A stretch of 64,000 bases of DNA, from assembly GCA_031763025.1 (NCBI GenBank), contig JASSKH010000025.1:2046001-2110000 (forward strand), written 5' to 3'. Origin of the DNA: Macrocystis pyrifera (Eukaryota; Sar; Phaeophyceae; Laminariales; Laminariaceae). Both the position numbers and the translations under genes were made by a program. How positions within the stretch are numbered: the stretch's first letter is position 1; every line of letters begins with the position of its first letter. The notes below the pieces were generated by a model. That model saw nothing but the letters and a program-made list of their open reading frames with translations, was not told the DNA's origin and did no database searches. Below are positions 58,256 through 64,000 of the stretch, piece after piece.

Positions 58256-58878
58256 GGGTGAAAGATGTCAGGAGACATGTCAAGCAAGGCAAAACTTGCG
58301 CTGTCAAGGCTGTATGGCTGATTGATTCATACTAGAAACTAGTACTTTGGTGTCAGTCAAGGTATGTCAAGGCAAACTGTCTTTCAAGGGGTGAAAATAC
58401 TGTCTTCTGACATCTTCGGTTCGTAGGGGTTGCTGTTTTTGAGTCGAACTTTGCAAGGCCTTGTTCGGGGCAATTCCCGAGGGTGGCGGGAATCACAGTA
58501 AATCAACCATAACAGGATAGCAGAGGGCTACGAGTACCAATATCGTGAGGGATAAACAATGGCCAGAAGACCTTGAGAAAGACCAAACACCGGCGAATCG
58601 AATGACGGTGTCTTGTTTCTCTTCACAAAGTAAGAACCGCGATACGGCCTTCCACAGGAATGTCACCATGGGAATTCTTGGGAAATCATAATTCGCGAAA
58701 GAAAAACAAACACACAAGCCATTGGATTTGACTTAGTTTGGGAGTTCTTGCGGGGAATTTGCCTTCCGGTGACTCTGTCATGGTTGATTCACCCGCCATC
58801 CTTGGGACATGCCCCTAACAAGACCCTGTAGTTTTCGAACAGGTTGAACTTCTCAAGTATCCAACGACAACTTACGGC
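58256..58878. other. No gene recognised
   Basis: Spacer between SINE copies 2 and 3; short frames only. Confidence 0.4.
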
Positions 58879-59148
58879 GACTTTTATTTTTATTTTTAGT
58901 CTTGATCATCACTTTTACTTTCCACCCTAACTCGTAGGAGGTTTTACCCTCAGCGATCTTCTGGACAAGCCGTGGTCACAGGTGTCGTCCCTTCTCCCCC
59001 CCGGTACGTGCCTTTTATTTTTTGTCGCGCATAGGGTTCAGCATTGCCACTGCTCGTCGATTTTCATCGAATGTAGCCAGCTCACGCTCTCGCGCTTTCG
59101 GCTAATCAACTTTTTATCACATACCAAGCCACCAGGGACGCCAGCAGA
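58879..59148 (-). mobile_element. tRNA-derived SINE, copy 3 (inverted)
   Basis: Reverse-complement body identical in order to copies 1 and 2, with the A-rich tail at 58881-58900. On the minus strand the head starts GGTGGCTTGGTATGTGAT. Most of the tRNA-like part, including the B box, is missing, so this copy is internally deleted. Confidence 0.75.
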
Positions 59149-59258
59149 CCTTTGTCTTGCTCGTACACACGCACGAGCAGAATACTAGCTGGTCTTCTTC
59201 CTCACTCTTTCAACCCTTCTCAGCCTCTGTCTTCCCAGTTCCACCAACTTCACCCGTC

Positions 59259-59339
59259 ATGGCCGAGACGAAGGAAAATACTCAACCACAGCAGTCATCA
59301 AATTCTCTGGGTTACCCACCGGGGGTTAAGGCAGTGTAA
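59259..59339 (+). CDS. Short ORF with leader-like upstream, unrecognised
   Basis: MAETKENTQPQQSSNSLGYP starts at GTCATGG, a good eukaryotic initiation context, after about 70 bp of pyrimidine-rich, leader-like sequence without an upstream ATG. It closes after 26 codons, or could splice at CCGGGG then GTTAAG. It could be the first exon of a plus-strand gene; nothing downstream confirms it. Confidence 0.25.
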   Translation: MAETKENTQPQQSSNSLGYPPGVKAV

Positions 59340-59479
59340 TGCATACTAATACTGGTGCACACCAACTCTGAGACCATCGCGTCGCTAGGCTTTAAGACCT
59401 TCCCACAGTTTCTTGTACAACCGAGGTCGACCGTCTCGAATTATACAAAGACAATGGATACACAATGCCCGTGGGTACA

Positions 59480-61020
59480 CCGAACGCCTGAAATCTCGTG
59501 TGAATATGCGGCCCTGCGTCGTCGCCGTGATCAAAGCACTCGCTCAGTAGATGCAGAAGGGGGTTGAAGGCAACCGGGGCGGAGGTGTCCTTGAGCTCGA
59601 GGTGAACGCACACCTGCTTGAAAATGTCGTTGATAAGGCGGCAAATAGGCGAGGGGACGCTTGTTTTGAGGGCCCTTCAGGAAAGCATCTACGAAAAGGG
59701 GTGACCCTAGCCGGAACACCAACGAGGAGATTTCAACGTATCTTGTGCCAGACCCATCACGCCGAGCCAATAAATCCGCCGACACGAGTGTAGCCTGCGA
59801 GATAAGCTTCTGTACACCATCACTGTCGACTGTGTCAACAGTAGAAGAAAAGGATCGATTAACTCCAGCTTCCGTGCGCCCTCCTCACCCTATGGTTTCT
59901 CTTGACGGTATTGGAGAGTGTAGCATCAGCGGCGTTGGTCAATGTCGTTGCGAGTGCGGTGTCAGCTGATACGAAATTGATTTTAATGGCCGGTGCTACA
60001 GGAAGTGCAGTCTTGGAGACGGCGGAAGGGGGGGTAGGTGCGGGCGGGCCCTGAAAAGGTGGCGGTGCAGTAGAGACTGTGATGTCGATCGATCCAACTG
60101 TGACTGCAATGTTGGTAGGTGCGTAGGGAACCAGCGTTGGAGCAATAGAGGCTTCGGTGCCTGTCGATGCAACAGTGTTTTGGGCTTTGGGCGATGCATA
60201 GGCTTAGTGTGGGGTTGCTGCAGGCGGGTGCTGAACACACGTGTGAAACAGAAGCCGCCGCAAACGGAGAAGAAAGTGGGACAACGTCGTCATACTAAAT
60301 ATATCCTATGTGTGTTCTGTATGTCGAACAGTCACTGTCGTCGTTGCCGGTCGAAGAGTAGGGGGTACCGTCATGGCGTTGCCGCTGGTGTTACGTTTGT
60401 CATCGCGGGGTCGTATTGTGAGGGCGGGCTTGGAAGAACGGGTGATTGCCCACCAAGAGCACTCGCTAGCCTCTCCTATCGCCGAGCGGGGCACATTCCA
60501 CTCTGTACGCAACGCTTTCGTCGCCTCTGCGGCCCCCACGACGGTCGTACCTTCGATCACTCCCGTGGTCTCCACCTATGTCTTCGACCTTCATCGACAA
60601 AAGGCTTATGCCGATGACGTTTCGTCGGCCTGTGTCGCCGCGCACGAGAGAGGCTAGCCAGCGTTCTTGGTGGGAGAAGTGTTTCTCGACGTCGGCGCCC
60701 GGCTGTGATTCGAGTGACTCCAGCTCCTATTTTAAGCAGATGATGATTTGCCAATCCCCGCGGATAGACCCAGAGTAGCCGACATGGAAATGGTGTCGGC
60801 TACCGTCGCGGAAGGACAGGCAGAGCCCAGCTGGAGGGGGGGGAGTCTGCGGTCCTGTTCAAGGGCCCGAAGAGGCAGCGGATGTCCAAGGGGTGTCTGC
60901 CGTGTCAGTAGTACGTTTCTCATCTGCTGTCCTGTCCAGGGCGGCGGCCTTACCCGTTCCATGGGTTTCGGGGGTAAGGTGTTGTAAATCGTTGTCAGAG
61001 AGTGCAACCTCGTATTAACA
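59480..61020 (-). CDS. Unidentified coding-like region
   Basis: Successive minus-strand stretches look translated: YEVALSDNDLQHLTPETHG (near 61.0 kb); ESQPGADVEKHFSHQERWLA (60.7 kb); an Ala/Thr/Pro/Val-rich stretch at 59890-60206 ending near NAADATLSNTVKRNHR at a good donor (AGG then GTGAGG); LVSADLLARRDGSGTRYVE (59.75 kb); and RLINDIFKQVCVHLELKDTS then HLLSECFDHGDDAGPHI (59.5-59.66 kb). No domain is recognised. It may be a host gene with short introns, or the gag part of an old LTR element. I do not assign exons beyond noting the donor. Confidence 0.3.
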
Positions 61021-63144
61021 GTCCAGCTCTCTCTACTCCTCGACGCCACCTGTTATCATTAAAGGCCGGCAGAAGAACCGAAGGGTGGGGGTGAGGCGGT
61101 GTGATCGATGAGATGGGGCAAGCCGGGTTCGCGTGGCATGGACGAGCCCGACGAAAATGTGCCATTTCTATCGGTGAGATAGGAGGGGTGGGTGGGGGTC
61201 GATGGAAACGCTGACGTCCTTCATATTCGTTCAATGGATAACAATGTAAAAAAATGAGTGGCACAGTGGAGCTTCTTAGTCGTTTCCGAGGCGGCTGTCC
61301 TCTCGGTGAGTTCCAGGCGGGTCGAGACGCCCACCCGATGACCCGTGTGCCGATTATGCCCCGGGAGTGTAGAGACACTCTCCTACGATACTACTTGCCA
61401 TAGCGCTGCTCTAACATGTAGAGCATCGATTCGCACACAACGTACTCATACGACTCAACTCCACGCGTCTACATACCTACCTGTCAGGTACAGATTATTC
61501 ACCCAATCGAACAGGCTATCGCATAAACAGTGGTTTACGGAGTATAGAGACACGCGTCTGGCGACCCGAGGTAGAGATTAGTTCGGGGACACTTCCCTGG
61601 TGACCCGGAGTAGAGAGGGGCGTAGATACACTCATCTGATAGGTCAAGGCGGTGCCGCGTAGTGTATCAACACTCTATAGGTTTGTTGTAGAACCCCGAG
61701 GATAAGGCGCTTGTACGCGGTGAACTCACGAGGGGATACCATTTTGTGTTTACGGTACCCTTACTCGTACATATGCTACAATCTGGTTGATTGGGTTGAT
61801 GTTCTGCAGCAGCACCTGACAGATCTGCAGAGACGCGGGGTTGGGTCGAGTACGTTGCGTGCGGGTCGATGCTCCACGACGTAAGGAGCGCTATGGCAAG
61901 TCGTATCATGCACGTCATGTGGTGTGTCGCATGCAGCGTGCGTATCTTCTTGTTATCAGTCGAACAGTCCCATAAGTAACGGTTCGACGAATCAATTATA
62001 AACCAAAGTTAGTTGCGGTTCGACGACCTACTACAGGCTATGCCGCTATGGGATTTAATCGACAGATGACAATTGGAAACGTAGCTACCAGTAGCACATG
62101 TTGTCATAGGAAGCAGAGGAACTACTGTAGAGTGCCTGCAGACGCCCCCGGGCTCACTCTCCTTTCACCCCCCCGTTCCTGAATCTCACCAGTTCGTCGC
62201 TATAATCCTAACTTGACCCGAGCACGCCACTTACAATCACATCAACGTCAGTACAATATCATCATCAGTGCAGCCCGGACTGTCTAACCGCAGCGATAGT
62301 CCCTAAAGACCGTCATCGACTAGCGTCCACGACCTGAGGACAGTCGTCACCAGACGATCTGAACTTTCACATGTCGTATTCGGTGAGGGAGAGGACATTC
62401 GGGGGCTCGTTCCCGGCGTGACTTGGGGGGGGGGGGGGGAGGGTGTTCATGCCCAGGAGTGAAGATGGGTGTGAAGAAGTCTTTTGAAGTGATGAAGCAA
62501 TCGATCAGCAATATAACCAGTTTACGTAGGAAAGGATTGGGTTGGAACAGAGAGAACACGGGGGGGAAGGGCCTGTCTTACGGGTGGTGCAGTAGTAGTA
62601 GTAGTACATTGTATATACCCCCGTCATTACTTGAATCGATATTCAGATAAATCCAATGCATCACACCAAACGTTCGTGGCGTATGATGCTCGATTAAAAT
62701 CTACTGTATTCTAGTTGCCTTCTACCCCGAAGAAAGATTACGACCACCGTAATGTATAATATATATGCTGCCTGGTGTTGGCTACACACACTTGGCGTAA
62801 AAGTACAACGGAGAGGGTCCGAACATATCGCGGTATTACGATCACACTGCGAGGAGTCCAGCTGCGACATTTGGCATGATTGTCCAAGTGGATAGACCCG
62901 CACCCTGTTCATTCAGAAGAATTTTGCCCGGAGGTAGGAGACAGGAGAGGCTAGAAGAATCTGAAAAGGTGCGGCGGAGGGTACTCTTGAGCTGGTCTTC
63001 GCGGTGCTCGAATGTTCGAACGGAAAACCTAGATTGCAAAAACGCACTTTCACCATACCGTACGAATCGAGGTATGGGATAGACCCATGCGGGTAGAAAA
63101 ATCAGGAACATCGTGGACTAACGGATGACAGAACACTGTTGTAG
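61021..63144. other. No firm gene
   Basis: The minus frame at 61667-61918 starts with a weakly signal-like MIRLAIALLTSW but has no domain. A 15-G run lies at 62425-62439. GAGTAGAGA/GAGTATAGAGACAC-type words recur at 61366-61640 as a weak repeat. Confidence 0.35.
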
Positions 63145-63305
63145 CACGATATCAAGCTCGTGGTGTACCGGGACCCTTCATTTGACATTGAGCAGATCCA
63201 GAACACCATGCGGTACTTCTACCTCGACAACCTGTCCACGAAGAAAACCAAACCACGTGCATCATGTACTGCTGTCATGGGCCTATACAAAACCTCCTTT
63301 CGCAG
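63145..63305 (+). CDS. Candidate internal exon, unrecognised
   Basis: After a fair acceptor (CACTGTTGTAG) the plus strand reads HDIKLVVYRDPSFDIEQIQN, TMRYFYLDNLSTKKTKPRA and MGLYKTSFRR to a good donor (CGCAG then GTATAT). The composition and GC-rich third positions look coding. I do not recognise the family. The unspliced frame would run to 63363. Confidence 0.35.
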
Positions 63306-64000
63306 GTATATACCTTGCTTAGGCTTTCGCAATTCTTTTAGGTTGGGACAGACTACGTCTTGAAACGAATTTCGGATTTGACGCTAACTGGGATTTATGC
63401 ATCCTTCGGGGGGGGGGGCGTGTTACTGATGTCCCCCTGTAGCATATTGGGTAGGTGTTCTGCAGAAGGGTCTGTGGCAAGTCATAACGTATGTTTGGGT
63501 GTTTCGTGCACCTGTGAACAGGTCTGGTGCATTATTGGTTTTTTCAGTGGAAGTTGGTGGAAGGTTGAGGCTTCCGCCACTTCCCCGGAAGCTCCCATCG
63601 CTTTCATGGAAGCGGGTGGATGTTTCCATACATGTTATGTATATACTTCGCTCGTAATGTATTACAACATGCCTGAAACGACATTGCGCCCAAGAGATGT
63701 AATTAATCACAATACCTTCAATTGCAGGGGTGGACTAAACTAATTCACCAATGGCTACACCGATTAATAGTGTGGATTAATGTATGCTGCCACTAGAGGG
63801 ACACAACATGTGATTGTTGTGAAAATCAAACACGAAATCAAACTCACTCCTCCTGCATTCGGCATAGTCCCCCACATGCATCTACACCTGGTAATCGGTT
63901 AGAGCAGCAGCACTACGACCGCCACCACCAACAGCTTCCGGCGGATAAGAACATGTACAACAACTGTTGCAGTAGCACGGCAGGGGGCAGAACACACCGC
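63306..64000. other. No gene recognised
   Basis: An 11-G run at about 63409-63419 and short open frames; nothing identified. Confidence 0.4.

Noticed and set aside
1-64000. A new defence, toxin or gene-cluster system
   Set aside because: No clustered co-oriented host genes, no recognisable effector domains and no conserved gene order. The structure seen is explained by transposable elements and tandem repeats.

Overview
The window is eukaryotic and dominated by transposable elements. No rRNA, CRISPR, operon or bacterial-type gene order is visible. Host coding signal is sparse and sits in short, intron-bounded exons; element remains fill much of the rest. Several hints point to an alga, most likely a brown alga (stramenopile): the style of the LINE, hAT and copia-like proteins, a one-exon 'NFGAH...VVWR' SGNH-like sequence, and many CTG/CAG-type words. 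That assignment is an inference, not proof.

Layout. 1-12 kb: degenerate repeats, MITEs, a chromodomain fossil, a 225-bp dispersed repeat (8.4 and 11.85 kb) and an SGNH-like host exon (12.15-12.33 kb, minus). 12.8-18.3 kb: fragments of two LINE families (LINE-A and LINE-B), both on the minus strand and both interrupted by MITEs. 19-26 kb: MITEs, a LINE-A tail and little else. 26.4-27.5 kb: a miniature LTR pair with a target-site duplication. 27.8-30 kb: three MITE-A copies and a candidate two-exon secreted-protein gene. 31-37.7 kb: three LINE-A pieces, MITEs and an inverted pair of repeats with tRNA-like boxes. 37.7-44.5 kb: a copia-like LTR element with both LTRs, a perfect 5-bp target-site duplication and an 18-unit tandem array in its leader, but no recognisable polymerase. 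46-50 kb: tandem duplications and a hAT transposase C-terminus (minus). 53.5-57.3 kb: the best LINE-A copy, with endonuclease and reverse transcriptase (minus). 57.5-59.15 kb: three copies of a tRNA-derived SINE. 59.2-61 kb: coding-like sequence that I could not identify. 63.1-63.3 kb: one further candidate exon.

Three MITE families account for at least 21 insertions: family A (10 copies, about 110 bp), family B (7, about 220-270 bp) and family C (4, about 80-90 bp). Insertions of MITEs into LINE relics give a relative order of events: LINE-A and LINE-B pieces were present before some MITE-A, MITE-B and MITE-C insertions. No complete autonomous element was seen. LINE-A would supply the machinery to move its own truncated copies and possibly the SINEs; the hAT piece is a possible past source of transposase. 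Host-gene calls are made from reading frames and splice-like sites only.
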